43,265 nucleotides of DNA from Tetragenococcus halophilus subsp. flandriensis (GCF_030161475.1 NZ_BSUG01000033.1:1-43265), one strand, 5' to 3'. Counted from the stretch's first letter, positions 30,214 to 39,051 are shown. Numbers and translations are program-made. The notes: a model not told the origin generated them from the letters alone.

Positions 30214-30679
30214 ACTAACAGGAAGCTATTTACAACTAATTGAAATGGCAGAAGATAACGATAGCGTAGCTATTCGAGATACTTTAGATAGTATTAATGA
30301 AGCTTTTGAAGACAAAGCAGAAAATACAGCAAAAGTTATTCGAGATTTAGAAAGTCAAAGCGAAGCAAAGAAAACGGAAGCTAAAAAATTAAAAGAACGT
30401 GCAACTACTTTAGACAATCAAGCAAAGCATTTGAAGAAGTATTTAATTGATCAATTAGAACTTACTGGAAAAAAGAAAGTTCAAGGAAAAGTTCTTACAG
30501 TTTCTATCCGAAATAATCAACCATCTGTTTACGTGGAAGACGAAAGACTGATTCCAAAAGACTATTTCAATGAACAAGAACCTAAATTAGATAAAAATCG
30601 ATTGAAAGACGATTTAAAAAAAGGCACTGAAATTAATGGTGTCGAACTTAGACGAACAAAAGGAGTGAATATCAAATAA
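30197..30679 (+). CDS. Siphovirus Gp157-family protein
   Basis: A 160-residue protein starting at GTG 30197, nine bases after GGAGGG. It opens with STLYELTGSYLQLIEM, continues with a long coiled coil (NEAFEDKAENTAKVIRDLESQSEAKKTEAKKLKERA) and ends with VSIRNNQPSVYVEDERLIPKDY and DLKKGTEINGVELRR. This is the standard Gp157 pattern. In Streptococcus thermophilus phage Sfi21 a homologue has been linked to phage resistance, and the family is usually grouped with replication genes. The stop overlaps the ATG of the ATPase gene. Confidence 0.88.
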   Translation: MSTLYELTGSYLQLIEMAEDNDSVAIRDTLDSINEAFEDKAENTAKVIRDLESQSEAKKTEAKKLKERATTLDNQAKHLKKYLIDQLELTGKKKVQGKVLTVSIRNNQPSVYVEDERLIPKDYFNEQEPKLDKNRLKDDLKKGTEINGVELRRTKGVNIK

Positions 30680-31395
30680 TGGAACTCATCAATTCGGAAG
30701 ATATGAAAATCAATGATTTATGGCATGTATTAATTTACTCAAAACCCGGCGGGGGAAAAACATCAACAATACGCTATATGGAAGGGAAAACACTCCTTTT
30801 AGATTGCGATGGTACTTCGCAAGTGTTATCAGGTTTGCCGAAAATCACTGTAGCAAAACTAAATCCACGAAATGCCGCACCGTCTATGGTCGAATTTTAC
30901 GAATACGCTAAAGATCATGCAAATGAATACGAAAATGTTGTTATTGATAACTTAAGCCATTACCAAAAATTATGGTTGATGGAAAAGGGCAAACACACAA
31001 AATCAGGACAACCTGAGCTACAACATTACGGCATATTTGATACGCATTTAATTGAAATGATTTCCACATTTCACAGATTGCCACTAAACGTAATGTGGAC
31101 AGCTTGGGAATCCACACGACAAATTCAGACCGAAAGCGGGCAATTATACAACCAATTTTTGCCAGACATTCGAAACAAAGTCGTTAACCACATTATGGGG
31201 ATTACACCGGTTGTTGCTAGACTAGTAACCTCGGTTAAAACAGGAAAACGAGGATTTATCTTAAAAGAAAGTGATGGTGTATTTGCTAAAAATCAACTAG
31301 ATGACCGTGAGTTTAGTCTACAAGAGGATTTGTTTAAGTTTGGGGCTGATGTTGATGTACCAACTGAGGAAATATCAACAGAGTTTAGTCAATGA
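30679..31395 (+). CDS. AAA-type phage nucleotide-binding protein
   Basis: A 238-residue ATPase with Walker A YSKPGGGKTST near residue 20, the strand TLLLDCDG, and a Walker B-like VVIDNLSHY near 90. It belongs to the RecA-fold AAA_24-type proteins that sit between Gp157 and the helicase in many siphophages and are thought to help single-strand annealing or replisome loading. The start follows the previous stop in a TAATG overlap. The helicase gene starts 41 bases inside its end. Confidence 0.87.
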   Translation: MELINSEDMKINDLWHVLIYSKPGGGKTSTIRYMEGKTLLLDCDGTSQVLSGLPKITVAKLNPRNAAPSMVEFYEYAKDHANEYENVVIDNLSHYQKLWLMEKGKHTKSGQPELQHYGIFDTHLIEMISTFHRLPLNVMWTAWESTRQIQTESGQLYNQFLPDIRNKVVNHIMGITPVVARLVTSVKTGKRGFILKESDGVFAKNQLDDREFSLQEDLFKFGADVDVPTEEISTEFSQ

Positions 31396-32863
31396 ATCCC
31401 GAGCTTATATCGGCAAAGGGTTTAAAGGTGTATTTATCCAATCGCCACCAGGTAGTGGTAAATCAGTTGTGATTGCAGAAATTGTACGTTCGGCAGTAAA
31501 TAATAAAAAAGGTCACGTGCTATTTATTGCCCATCGGCAGGAACTGTTAAAAAATATCGAAGACTCTTTTAAAGAAAATGATGTGGATTTATCAAAAGTA
31601 ACAATTATGTCACCGCAAAGAATTAAAAATCGTTTAGGAAGACTGCCTAAACCCACATTGATTATTACAGATGAAGGGCATCATGGAAAAGCAAAAACAT
31701 ATCATGACATCTACGAATATTATAAAGACGTTCCTAGATTGGGCTTTTCTGCTACTCCTTGGCGTATGAACGGGGAGGGATTTGAAGATATTTACGAACA
31801 GATGGTAGAGGGGCCTAGCATTAAATGGTTGATTGATAATAAAAATCTTGCTCCTTTTAGGTGGTACGGCATTCAAACTGTGGACCGTTCAAAAGTCGAT
31901 TTTAAAAATTTATCCCGAGAAGCAAAATCTTCTGCGGAACAATTTTCCAGTGATGCCACAATCCAAGGCGATATTATCAAGCATTATCGAAAACATGCTG
32001 AGGGACAACAAGCAATTGTTTATGCACCAACCGTTGAAGTGTCACAGCTTATTGCTCAGTGGTTTAATGATGCAGATATTCCAGCAATGCATTGTGATGG
32101 AAAAACCAATAAAAACGAGCGTAAAAGAATTATGCAAGATTTTAAAGATAAAAAGTTTAAAATCCTATGCAATGTGGATCTAGTCAGTGAAGGTTTTGAT
32201 GTTCCTGAAGTGGGCGTAATTATCTTATGTCGGCCAACAAAATCCGTCGTACTTCATCTTCAGCAGTCCATGCGAGGCATGCGATACAGACCAGGAAAAA
32301 CATCTATCATATTAGATCATGTAGGCAATGGATTGAACTTAGGCTTGCCCACATCTGACTTTGAATGGTCGCTAAAAGGGCAAAGTAAAGAAGCGAGAGA
32401 AAAAGGACCACCTTGTATTGAATGTCCTTCATGCGGTCAAGTTATCGAAAAATCAGAAGTCATTAATGATAAGTGTCCTGCTTGTGGTGCGATTTTATTA
32501 GAAGAACAAAAAGAAAATGACGATGAAAAAAATCTATACGATAGCAAGCCAGAACTATTTGAAATTACAGAAGAAGATATTCTAGCGACAAAAAAATATA
32601 AAGTTAAACAACCTCTTTCGTATAACTACAAAATTGCCAAAGCAAAAGCGAATAAAAAAGGCGGCAACCCACTGTTTAAATTATTCGGCGGTTTAACCAT
32701 TTATCGAAAACAAGGCTTCGAAGAAGAAGAGTTGGAAACTTTTGCCTTGTCTGAAGGCGTTGATTTACAGCAAGTATTACGCGCTTACCGTTGGGCGCTT
32801 AAAAAATCCAATGAACAACAAGAAGAAAATAAAAATACATGGCAAGAAGCCATATTTAACTAA
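31355..32863 (+). CDS. SF2 DEAD/DEAH-type helicase
   Basis: A 502-residue helicase. The start is taken at ATG 31355, giving YQLRKYQQSLVNESRAYI, the usual Q-motif-like opening; the frame is open further upstream but the leading residues do not fit. Motif I SPPGSGKSV is near residue 29, motif II TDEGHH near 106, motif III FSATPW near 131 and motif VI QQSMRGMRYRPG near 300. A zinc finger CIECPSCG / CPACG lies near 354-378. It unwinds DNA for replication or recombination. It overlaps the ATPase gene and precedes the SSB-like gene. Confidence 0.93.
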   Translation: MYQLRKYQQSLVNESRAYIGKGFKGVFIQSPPGSGKSVVIAEIVRSAVNNKKGHVLFIAHRQELLKNIEDSFKENDVDLSKVTIMSPQRIKNRLGRLPKPTLIITDEGHHGKAKTYHDIYEYYKDVPRLGFSATPWRMNGEGFEDIYEQMVEGPSIKWLIDNKNLAPFRWYGIQTVDRSKVDFKNLSREAKSSAEQFSSDATIQGDIIKHYRKHAEGQQAIVYAPTVEVSQLIAQWFNDADIPAMHCDGKTNKNERKRIMQDFKDKKFKILCNVDLVSEGFDVPEVGVIILCRPTKSVVLHLQQSMRGMRYRPGKTSIILDHVGNGLNLGLPTSDFEWSLKGQSKEAREKGPPCIECPSCGQVIEKSEVINDKCPACGAILLEEQKENDDEKNLYDSKPELFEITEEDILATKKYKVKQPLSYNYKIAKAKANKKGGNPLFKLFGGLTIYRKQGFEEEELETFALSEGVDLQQVLRAYRWALKKSNEQQEENKNTWQEAIFN

Positions 32864-32877
32864 AGGAGATTATAACT

Positions 32878-33393
32878 ATGAGTTTTAAATTAGATTTTTC
32901 AGAAGCACAAGATTTTAGTCCAGTACCTGATGGCATTTACGAAGTCGTTACAGCAAACGTAGCAGAAGACGCGACACAAAATGGTGCAGAATTTATTAAT
33001 TTTGATTTCATTATCCGCAATGATATCCAACAAGCAAGAGGCAACAGTCATTTATTCCACCGCATTTGGAAGGCAAAGAAAGATGGTAAATACAATAAAG
33101 GTATGATCATGACAATTGCCAAAGCATGTGGATTAGAAGACGGCAAAGAATATAGTTCATTCGATGAATTTTTAACAGACTTTGCACTAAAACCTGTGAA
33201 GGTACAAATCAAAAATGAACAGTCAGAATATAACGGAAAAACGTATGATAACACCAATATCAAACGTTTTATGGGAACGAGTTATCCAGATGTACAACAT
33301 CAATTCAAAGGAAAATCTTCTTCAGAAACATCAAATTTCCAACGTGAACCTGAACAAGCTATGGATATTAGTGACGAAGATATTCCCTTTTAA
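32878..33393 (+). CDS. DUF669-type single-strand DNA-binding-like protein
   Basis: A 171-residue protein behind AAAGGAG. It matches the DUF669 pattern: FSPVPDGIYEVVTANVA, FINFDFIIRNDIQQ, HRIWKAKKDGKYN, IAKACGLEDG and VQIKNEQSEYNGKTYDN. The carboxy terminus is disordered and ends DISDEDIPF, the acidic phenylalanine tip used by SSB proteins to bind partners. It probably coats single-stranded DNA at the phage fork and recruits the helicase and primase encoded on both sides. Confidence 0.87.
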   Translation: MSFKLDFSEAQDFSPVPDGIYEVVTANVAEDATQNGAEFINFDFIIRNDIQQARGNSHLFHRIWKAKKDGKYNKGMIMTIAKACGLEDGKEYSSFDEFLTDFALKPVKVQIKNEQSEYNGKTYDNTNIKRFMGTSYPDVQHQFKGKSSSETSNFQREPEQAMDISDEDIPF

Positions 33394-33406
33394 AGAGGTT
33401 GATTAA

Positions 33407-35737
33407 ATGAATTATGAAAAAATCCCTACAGAATTAAAAGAATTGAATCAATGGGGCGTTTACAAACGTTATTGGAATGAGAAACGAGAAAAATATAATA
33501 AAAAGCCTGTTAATCCACACAATGGTGGGGCAGGCAGTAGCACAAACGAGAGCACATGGTCTGATTTTCAGACCGCTCTCGATGCTATTGAAACATTTCA
33601 CGCAGATGGATTAGCGTTTTATTTTAAACCACCTTATGTGGGTATCGATTTAGACAATGTAGGCGATGACTTAGAACGTTACCTACTTGGAGATATTGAA
33701 GAAAACATTATACACGTATTTATGAACGCCACAAAAACATACGCGGAAACGTCAATGTCTGGCAAAGGCATCCACATTATTGGCAAGTCTACTATTCCTG
33801 GCGAACGTCGCAGAAAAGGCGATGTGGAAATGTATTCTGAAGGTCGCTTCTTTGCTATGACGGGTGATTTTTTCGGTAAAAATTGCGAGATTAATGAGAT
33901 ACCAGAAAAACAAATGAAGTTTTTATACAACCGTTTCTTAGATAGTGGAAACGTCATCCAAGGAAAATTTAAGCCTGATTGGATAGATGGCAATGAATTC
34001 ACCACAGATGAAGTTATTCAAACAGCATTAAATTCTAAAAGTGGTCATCGATTTAAATTATTCATGGACGGCGGTTGGGAAAAGATTTATTCCAGTCAGT
34101 CGGAAGCAGACTTAGCATTCGCAAATGATCTTGCTTTTTGGACAGCTGGTGACTTCGAAAAAATGGATGAAATATTCCGATCCTCTGCGCTCATGCGTGA
34201 TAAATACGACGAGAAGAGAGGAAAAACCACATACGGCATTGGGCTATTAAACAAAGCAATCACCGAAAGTAAAAAACATTATACCGGGAAAAAGAAAACT
34301 GATGATTACTTCTTATCTATTCCAGGTATAACCAAAGATGAAAATAAACCTAAGAAGTTTTACAGCTATGATGACACAGGGAACACGGAACGTTTCTTAG
34401 ATATTTTCGGATCCCTTACTAGATATAGTTACATCAATAAATGTTTTTACTTTTATAACGGCACAAATTGGGAGCAAGACAATATCGGCGCTGTTAGAAG
34501 ATGGGTAGATCAAAGCATAGAAATTTTTAAAAACGAACCTGTGCAATATCCCAAAGGGGCAACCGATGATGAAAAGCAAGAAATGATCGAAGCCAAAGCT
34601 AAACATTTAAAAAAATCGCGAAACAACGCAGGAAAAGAAGCCATGACTAGAGAAATTAAACACAACGTTTCTGTGCTGCAAGAAGAGTTCGATAAGGACG
34701 ATATGTTGCTAAATGCGCAGAATGGCTATATTGATTTATCAACTGGCATATTATTTGACCACGATATCGAAAAAATGTTTACACGAATTTCAAACGCAGA
34801 ATATACCGATAAAGAAGAATGTCCACGTTGGGAGTTGTTCTTAGATCAGATATTTGACGGTAATAAAGAATTAATCCGTTATGTGCAAAAAGCCGTCGGT
34901 TACTCCATGACAGGAAGCACAAAAGAGCAGGTCATGTTCATACTGTTTGGGAATGGAAGAAACGGAAAATCCGTTTTTATCGATATTGTGAGTGAGATTT
35001 TAGGCACTTATGCCAAAGGCATGCAAGCTGATAGCTTAATGGTAAAACAAGGTGGTTCTAGTGGACACAATGAAGACTTAGCTCGTTTAGATGGTGCACG
35101 GTTGGTCGCTTCGAGTGAACCTAACGAAGGTGTACGACTAGATGAAGGACTGATTAAGCAATTAACGGGCGGTGATACCGTATCCGCAAGTTTTAAAGGC
35201 GGTCACGTATTTGACTATAAACCAAAATATAAGATTTGGTTAGCCACCAACCACAAGCCAATCATACGCGGGAACGACGATGGGATTTGGCGAAGATTGC
35301 CACTGATTCCATTTACTGTACAAATACCTATAGAAAAAGTCGATATGAATTTAAAAGAAAAATTAATGCGAGAACTACCTGGGATATTTAACTGGGCGGT
35401 TGAAGGTTGTTTAATGTGGCAAACAGAAGGACTGACGCCTCCACAGGATATACAGAAAGCGACGATGGAATATCGACAAGAAATGGATGTTATCGGGTCG
35501 TTTATCGAAGAATGCTGCGAAGTAGGAGCAGGCAAAACAATTAAATCAAAAACTCTTTATGCAGCTTATAAAGAGTGGGCGAAAGAAACAAATGAACATC
35601 CTTTTACACAAACGAATTTTGGCAAAAGAATATCAGATCGCTTTGAAAAAAGAAAAACAAAATTTGGGATCATTTATCAAGGAATCACATTAAAAAAAGA
35701 ATACCGAGAATTTTCGGTAAATGTACCAGGGTTATAA
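33407..35737 (+). CDS. Primase/SF3 helicase (P4/D5 type)
   Basis: A 776-residue replication protein. The amino-terminal third has the primase-polymerase-like phrases LKELNQWGVYKRYWNEK, FHADGLAFYFKPPYVGIDLDNVGDD and SGKGIHIIGKSTIPG. A D5-type domain follows, then the SF3 helicase with Walker A LFGNGRNGKSVFI near 513-525, RLDGARLVASSEPNEG, and IWLATNHKPIIRGNDDGIWRRL. The last 90 residues form a winged helix (ESKTLYAAYKEWAKE-type). It would open the origin and prime synthesis. The iteron-rich region directly downstream is the likely origin. Confidence 0.94.
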   Translation: MNYEKIPTELKELNQWGVYKRYWNEKREKYNKKPVNPHNGGAGSSTNESTWSDFQTALDAIETFHADGLAFYFKPPYVGIDLDNVGDDLERYLLGDIEENIIHVFMNATKTYAETSMSGKGIHIIGKSTIPGERRRKGDVEMYSEGRFFAMTGDFFGKNCEINEIPEKQMKFLYNRFLDSGNVIQGKFKPDWIDGNEFTTDEVIQTALNSKSGHRFKLFMDGGWEKIYSSQSEADLAFANDLAFWTAGDFEKMDEIFRSSALMRDKYDEKRGKTTYGIGLLNKAITESKKHYTGKKKTDDYFLSIPGITKDENKPKKFYSYDDTGNTERFLDIFGSLTRYSYINKCFYFYNGTNWEQDNIGAVRRWVDQSIEIFKNEPVQYPKGATDDEKQEMIEAKAKHLKKSRNNAGKEAMTREIKHNVSVLQEEFDKDDMLLNAQNGYIDLSTGILFDHDIEKMFTRISNAEYTDKEECPRWELFLDQIFDGNKELIRYVQKAVGYSMTGSTKEQVMFILFGNGRNGKSVFIDIVSEILGTYAKGMQADSLMVKQGGSSGHNEDLARLDGARLVASSEPNEGVRLDEGLIKQLTGGDTVSASFKGGHVFDYKPKYKIWLATNHKPIIRGNDDGIWRRLPLIPFTVQIPIEKVDMNLKEKLMRELPGIFNWAVEGCLMWQTEGLTPPQDIQKATMEYRQEMDVIGSFIEECCEVGAGKTIKSKTLYAAYKEWAKETNEHPFTQTNFGKRISDRFEKRKTKFGIIYQGITLKKEYREFSVNVPGL

Positions 35738-35740
35738 AAA

Positions 35741-36012
35741 GGTGAAGGGTTAGGTGAACAGTTGGTGCATAGTTTTAAGCAAACTGTTCACCTCTGAAAC
35801 CATTGATGTGACAGTCACTATATTACTTGGTGAATAGTATGCATAGTTTTTACTAAGAGATAATATTATAAAAAAATAAGAAAATATATAAAATATACGA
35901 GCGGCTTAGAAAAACTATTCAACCCTTCACCAATTGTTTATAAACGTTGATGTAACAACATTCTTAACCAATCAAACTGTTCACCTTTTAAAACAAACTA
36001 TTCACCTTTTTT
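35741..36012. other. Candidate replication origin with iterons and an AT-rich stretch
   Basis: Six copies of AGGTGAA(C/T)AGTTT or its complement AAACT(G/A)TTCACCT lie at 35752, 35781, 35829, 35913 (last bases differ), 35974 and 35995, in both orientations. A further GGTGAAG / CTTCACC pair flanks them at 35741 and 35926. Between the second group and the third, 35860-35900 is almost pure A/T. Repeats plus an AT-rich element beside the primase/helicase gene is typical of a phage origin. No gene is present in the 287 bases. Confidence 0.7.
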
Positions 36013-36024
36013 TAGGAGGAATTT

Positions 36025-36360
36025 ATGACAGCAGAAATCGACATTCAAAACGCTATTCGTCGAGAAGTAGCTAAGCAAGGACATTTTATTTATCGGGCCA
36101 ATGTGGGAAAAGTACGAATGCAAGACGGTCGATGGTTTGATACTGGACTTCCTTCAGGCTTTCCCGATACATTCGGCTTTCGGTCGACAGACAAACAAAT
36201 ATTTTTTATCGAAGTAAAGAACGAAAAAGGTAAGCCGCGTGATGTGCAGGTTAGATTTCATGATTTTTTAACTAAACAGAACGTCATCCACGGTATCGCA
36301 CGTTCAGCAGAAGACGCACTAAAAATAGTAGAAGAAGGGTTGATTGGATATGGATTTTAA
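36025..36360 (+). CDS. VRR-NUC domain nuclease
   Basis: A 111-residue protein behind TTAGGAGGA. It carries the VRR-NUC signature: GLPSGFPDTFGFRS, then IFFIEVKNEKGKPRDVQVRFHDFL, with the catalytic D, E-x-K and Q residues. Stand-alone VRR-NUC proteins in phages are structure-specific nucleases, possibly Holliday-junction resolvases. Its place after the origin and before the small-gene cluster is common in siphophages of Gram-positive bacteria. It overlaps the MazG-like gene by 11 bases. Confidence 0.92.
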   Translation: MTAEIDIQNAIRREVAKQGHFIYRANVGKVRMQDGRWFDTGLPSGFPDTFGFRSTDKQIFFIEVKNEKGKPRDVQVRFHDFLTKQNVIHGIARSAEDALKIVEEGLIGYGF

Positions 36361-36661
36361 TACAGACGAAGTCATAGGGCTTGTAAGACGTTGGGGAGAA
36401 GAAAAAGGTTTGGACAAGGCAGAACCATCAAAACAATTTCTTAAAGTAACCGAAGAAATAGGCGAAGTTGCTGCAGCACTAGCTAGAGATAATCAGAATG
36501 CTTTAGAAGATGCATTGGGTGACACAGTTGTAACTCTTATTATTTTAGCTGAACAAAAAGGCCTAGCGTTAGAAGATTGTTTAACTGTAGCTTACAAAGT
36601 TATCAAAGACCGCCAAGGCGAAATGAAAGATGGCGTGTTTATTAAAAGCGAGGATTTGTAA
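36350..36661 (+). CDS. MazG-like nucleotide pyrophosphohydrolase
   Basis: A 103-residue protein starting at ATG 36350; the TTG six bases before is possible. Motifs KVTEEIGEVAAALARDN and LEDALGDTVVTLIILAEQKGL are the metal-binding E-E-x-x-E and D-x-x-D of MazG-type enzymes, which hydrolyse NTPs or dNTPs and may lower alarmone levels or clean the nucleotide pool. A carboxy-terminal phrase YKVIKDRQGEMKDGVFIK is typical of the phage form. The stop overlaps the next ATG. Confidence 0.92.
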   Translation: MDFNTDEVIGLVRRWGEEKGLDKAEPSKQFLKVTEEIGEVAAALARDNQNALEDALGDTVVTLIILAEQKGLALEDCLTVAYKVIKDRQGEMKDGVFIKSEDL

Positions 36662-36855
36662 TGCCAATAAAAATATACAGTGACTATGAAGATTCCAACA
36701 TTGCTGTGGATGAAGTTAACAGATTATATAGAACATGCGGCACAGAGTCCGCAAGAAAATTAAAAGAGTACAAAGGGGCGACGGTCTATTACTACGCTCA
36801 GATTGCACAAAAGATCCAAGATTTAAATTCTTTAGGGTATGAGGAGGCAAGATGA
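36661..36855 (+). CDS. Hypothetical protein
   Basis: A 64-residue protein overlapping the MazG-like gene in TAATG. It has an amphipathic helix pattern (DEVNRLYRTCGTESARKLKEY, YYYAQIAQKIQDLNSLGY). No family is recognised. It overlaps the following gene by four bases. Confidence 0.7.
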   Translation: MPIKIYSDYEDSNIAVDEVNRLYRTCGTESARKLKEYKGATVYYYAQIAQKIQDLNSLGYEEAR

Positions 36856-37181
36856 TGGAAGCAAAAGAAACCGAACTAGAGAGGCTGGAGCGCCTCGCTT
36901 ACTTAAAAGACGAAGACAACAGATATTATAACGAATGGGAAAGGCTAAAAGACAAGCTCTTTAATGACGAGGACACAAGAAAATACACTGCACGTTATAT
37001 ACCTATCCTAGTGCAGTTTAGAAGTGGCGAAAGCCAAACCTACGAATCAAAAGCAGCCGCGTGCGAAGCATTGAAAACTAGTTTTCGCACATTAAGGGAA
37101 CATTTAGATAACGACAAGCCAGTTAAAAGTGGAAAGTTGAAGGGTTGCTGTTTTTACAGTGTCGATAAGGAGGATGAGTGA
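36852..37181 (+). CDS. Protein with a NUMOD1-like DNA-binding segment
   Basis: A 109-residue protein behind GAGGAGG, beginning at one of two adjacent ATG codons. Residues 1-45 are a charged helix. Residues 50-105 (VQFRSGESQTYESKAAACEALKTSFRTLREHLDND, then GCCFYSVD) follow the pattern of small NUMOD1/IENR-type DNA-binding units seen in homing nucleases and phage regulators. No nuclease domain is attached. It may be a DNA-binding regulator or a relic of a homing gene. Confidence 0.62.
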   Translation: MMEAKETELERLERLAYLKDEDNRYYNEWERLKDKLFNDEDTRKYTARYIPILVQFRSGESQTYESKAAACEALKTSFRTLREHLDNDKPVKSGKLKGCCFYSVDKEDE

Positions 37182-37819
37182 TGGATAAGGAAAATTTGAA
37201 AGATGAATTAATAAAGTATTCTACGACATTTACTAACAGCAGTATTACTTGCGAGGGAATAACTTTACCTTTAACAAAATATATCATTGATAACTTTGAC
37301 GATACACCTACCACAGAACAAGCGTGGAAGAAGATCGCTAAGAAATACGATAAAAGCATAGCTAACGTAGAAGCTGATTTTGAGGACTGGATAAACAGTG
37401 GAAGACCTCAAACGGAAGAAAAGCCAGAGATACCAAAGTTTGTGGCGGATTGGATAGAAGAAGTGAAGCAAAGAGGCTGGGGATTGGCGGATGCTTTAAA
37501 TTGTTTTGTAAGTCCAATTATGCCTGAAAAAGTAAAACAATGGATACAGTTTGATTTTGCAGCTATTGGCTGTCATCACGATAATCAAGAATTACTAGCA
37601 AAAGCATGGCTACATGGCTACACCATCGAAAAAGAATCCGTGTGGGTGGTAAAGACATTCGCAGGGTACTTAACAGACCTTGAAAGATCTGTTAATGATT
37701 GGCAAGCAAGAGTTTCTAGCTCTAAATATGACGAGGATATTATTGCATTTAAATGTAAAGAAAAAGCAAATGAAATAGCAGAACTGATTGGTGGCGTAGT
37801 CGGGGAATGGAGTGAGTGA
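37181..37819 (+). CDS. DUF1642-type phage protein
   Basis: A 212-residue protein starting at ATG 37181 behind AAGGAGGATG. The central phrase PKFVADWIEEVKQRGWGLADALNC, followed by LLAKAWLHGYTIEKES, is the DUF1642 signature. Residues 1-70 are an additional helical domain. DUF1642 proteins are frequent in Lactobacillales phages and of unknown function. It overlaps the next gene. Confidence 0.8.
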   Translation: MDKENLKDELIKYSTTFTNSSITCEGITLPLTKYIIDNFDDTPTTEQAWKKIAKKYDKSIANVEADFEDWINSGRPQTEEKPEIPKFVADWIEEVKQRGWGLADALNCFVSPIMPEKVKQWIQFDFAAIGCHHDNQELLAKAWLHGYTIEKESVWVVKTFAGYLTDLERSVNDWQARVSSSKYDEDIIAFKCKEKANEIAELIGGVVGEWSE

Positions 37820-38223
37820 AGTTGGTAGAGATAAATACACAATTAAAAACCTTTTGGGTGGGCTATGCTGATGGCTGGCATCAAGTAATAGCACATTTAG
37901 TAATGATAGACAACGTTGAATATGCAATGGTTCCCCAGACGACTGACAATGAAGAATATGTTCTTATCTGTTTGTATCACTCAAAATCAGGGAAATTGAT
38001 TCAGGAGTGTCCTATATCATTGAAAGAACTTTTAAGAGCTGACACAAAAGAAGCAACCATGAAGATTTTTGAGAATATAGCCAAAGGAATAGAGCCTATA
38101 CTTAAATATAATAAAACAAAAATCTTGCATGAAAGTGAAAACTACAAATTGGCTATGGAAAAAGAGTTTGGACCTATGCCAGAGATCGAAGATAGCCATG
38201 AATTAGATTATTACGAGGAGTGA
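37816..38223 (+). CDS. Hypothetical protein
   Basis: A 135-residue protein whose GTG overlaps the previous stop codon; a TTG at 37822 is better spaced from GGAG and may be the true start. It has a beta-rich first half (FWVGYADGWHQVIAHLVMIDNVEYAMVPQ, EEYVLICLYHSKSGKLIQ) and a helical second half. No family is recognised. Confidence 0.72.
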   Translation: MKLVEINTQLKTFWVGYADGWHQVIAHLVMIDNVEYAMVPQTTDNEEYVLICLYHSKSGKLIQECPISLKELLRADTKEATMKIFENIAKGIEPILKYNKTKILHESENYKLAMEKEFGPMPEIEDSHELDYYEE

Positions 38224-38227
38224 CGGC

Positions 38228-38419
38228 ATGAACGAAAAGCAGAAAGATATATATAATGCACTTATGTTTTACTACGATGACCAAAAGAGGAACGTAGCCG
38301 CTACTATTGCAGATACTATTTACATGTTCGTAGATATCGGGGAAGAATTTAAGTTAGATAATACTGACTTTATTCCAGCGCTAGAAGCGTTTTTAAGGGA
38401 GGTTAAGGCAGATGAATGA
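38228..38419 (+). CDS. Small acidic protein, paralogue of the 39048 gene
   Basis: A 63-residue protein after ACGAGGAG. The pattern Q-K/Q-(D/E)-I-Y near the start and D-x-I-P-A-L-x-x-F-L-x-E-V near the end recurs in the second half of the protein at 39048, so the two are probably paralogues. It is helical throughout. No family is recognised. Confidence 0.72.
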   Translation: MNEKQKDIYNALMFYYDDQKRNVAATIADTIYMFVDIGEEFKLDNTDFIPALEAFLREVKADE

Positions 38420-38660
38420 ATCAAGAGACTTTAACCTTCTTTTCAAAAACTTAGAAAAGGCAGCAAGTAAGGCAATGAATGCTTATTCCAATCTTTTTTA
38501 TGAAATAGCAACGGGATTTGATATGGAACAAAATGAACGTATTTGTCATTTAGCATCTAAAGGGTTCGATACATCTGATGCAAAAATCATCGTGAAAATT
38601 GAAAGTGACATGACAGTAGAACTAGAAGAGCTAGAAAGGTTCTCAAAATTATTAGATTAA
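38412..38660 (+). CDS. Hypothetical protein
   Basis: An 82-residue helical protein that overlaps the previous gene by eight bases. It contains LLFKNLEKAASKAMNAYSNLFYE and ends IVKIESDMTVELEELERFSKLL. No family is recognised. It ends 18 bases before the next start, at the first copy of a repeated ribosome-site region. Confidence 0.68.
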   Translation: MNESRDFNLLFKNLEKAASKAMNAYSNLFYEIATGFDMEQNERICHLASKGFDTSDAKIIVKIESDMTVELEELERFSKLLD

Positions 38661-38682
38661 AGAAAGGCAGGCGTTGAAATGA
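38656..38682 (+). repeat. Duplicated translation-initiation region, copy 1
   Basis: 27 bases identical to 38864-38890, covering AAAGGCAGGCGTTGAA and the ATG of the gene at 38679. Here the left part contains the TAA stop of the previous gene. Confidence 0.9.
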
Positions 38683-38885
38683 AACTAAGAGAAATAATGA
38701 ATGATCATTTTGACATAAGAAAGTATTTAAGTATTGATATCGATGCCGAAACAAAAGAAGAATTAGAACAAGAGATACTAACAGATATAGATGACATTGA
38801 TTTTATCTTATCTAAAGCAAAAATTTACGTTGATGGGGAAGCGTTAGACATGGACTTAGAAGAATTAAAGAAAGGCAGGCGTTGA
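38679..38885 (+). CDS. Hypothetical acidic protein
   Basis: A 68-residue acidic protein behind AAAGGCAGG. It contains KYLSIDIDAETKEELEQEI and LTDIDDIDFILSKAKIYVDGE. Its last residues (LKKGRR) are encoded by the second copy of the repeated initiation region, which therefore doubles as coding sequence. No family is recognised. Confidence 0.7.
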   Translation: MKLREIMNDHFDIRKYLSIDIDAETKEELEQEILTDIDDIDFILSKAKIYVDGEALDMDLEELKKGRR

Positions 38886-38890
38886 AATGA
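38864..38890 (+). repeat. Duplicated translation-initiation region, copy 2
   Basis: Identical to 38656-38682. In this copy the sequence codes for the end of the upstream protein and also provides the ribosome site and ATG of the gene at 38887. Confidence 0.9.
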
Positions 38891-39051
38891 GTAAAACATT
38901 AAAAATATCAAACGCGTATTTAAGAATTGACAAAGATGATGAATTTACAATAGTGATACCAGACGGCACAAGACCTGCGGAGTATGAATTTATTGCCAAA
39001 AGAGAGTTACTTGACCTGATGGAGTTTGATGTGGAAGAGGTGGAAGAATGA
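38887..39051 (+). CDS. Small hypothetical protein
   Basis: A 54-residue protein that uses the duplicated initiation region. It looks like a small beta-hairpin plus helix (KISNAYLRIDKDDEFTIVIPDG, EFIAKRELLDLMEF). It overlaps the next gene in ATGA. No family is recognised. Confidence 0.7.
   Translation: MSKTLKISNAYLRIDKDDEFTIVIPDGTRPAEYEFIAKRELLDLMEFDVEEVEE

Noticed and set aside
35741-36012. CRISPR-like array formed by the repeats near 35750-36007
   Set aside because: The repeats are only about 13 bases, occur in both orientations and have irregular spacing, which fits iterons.
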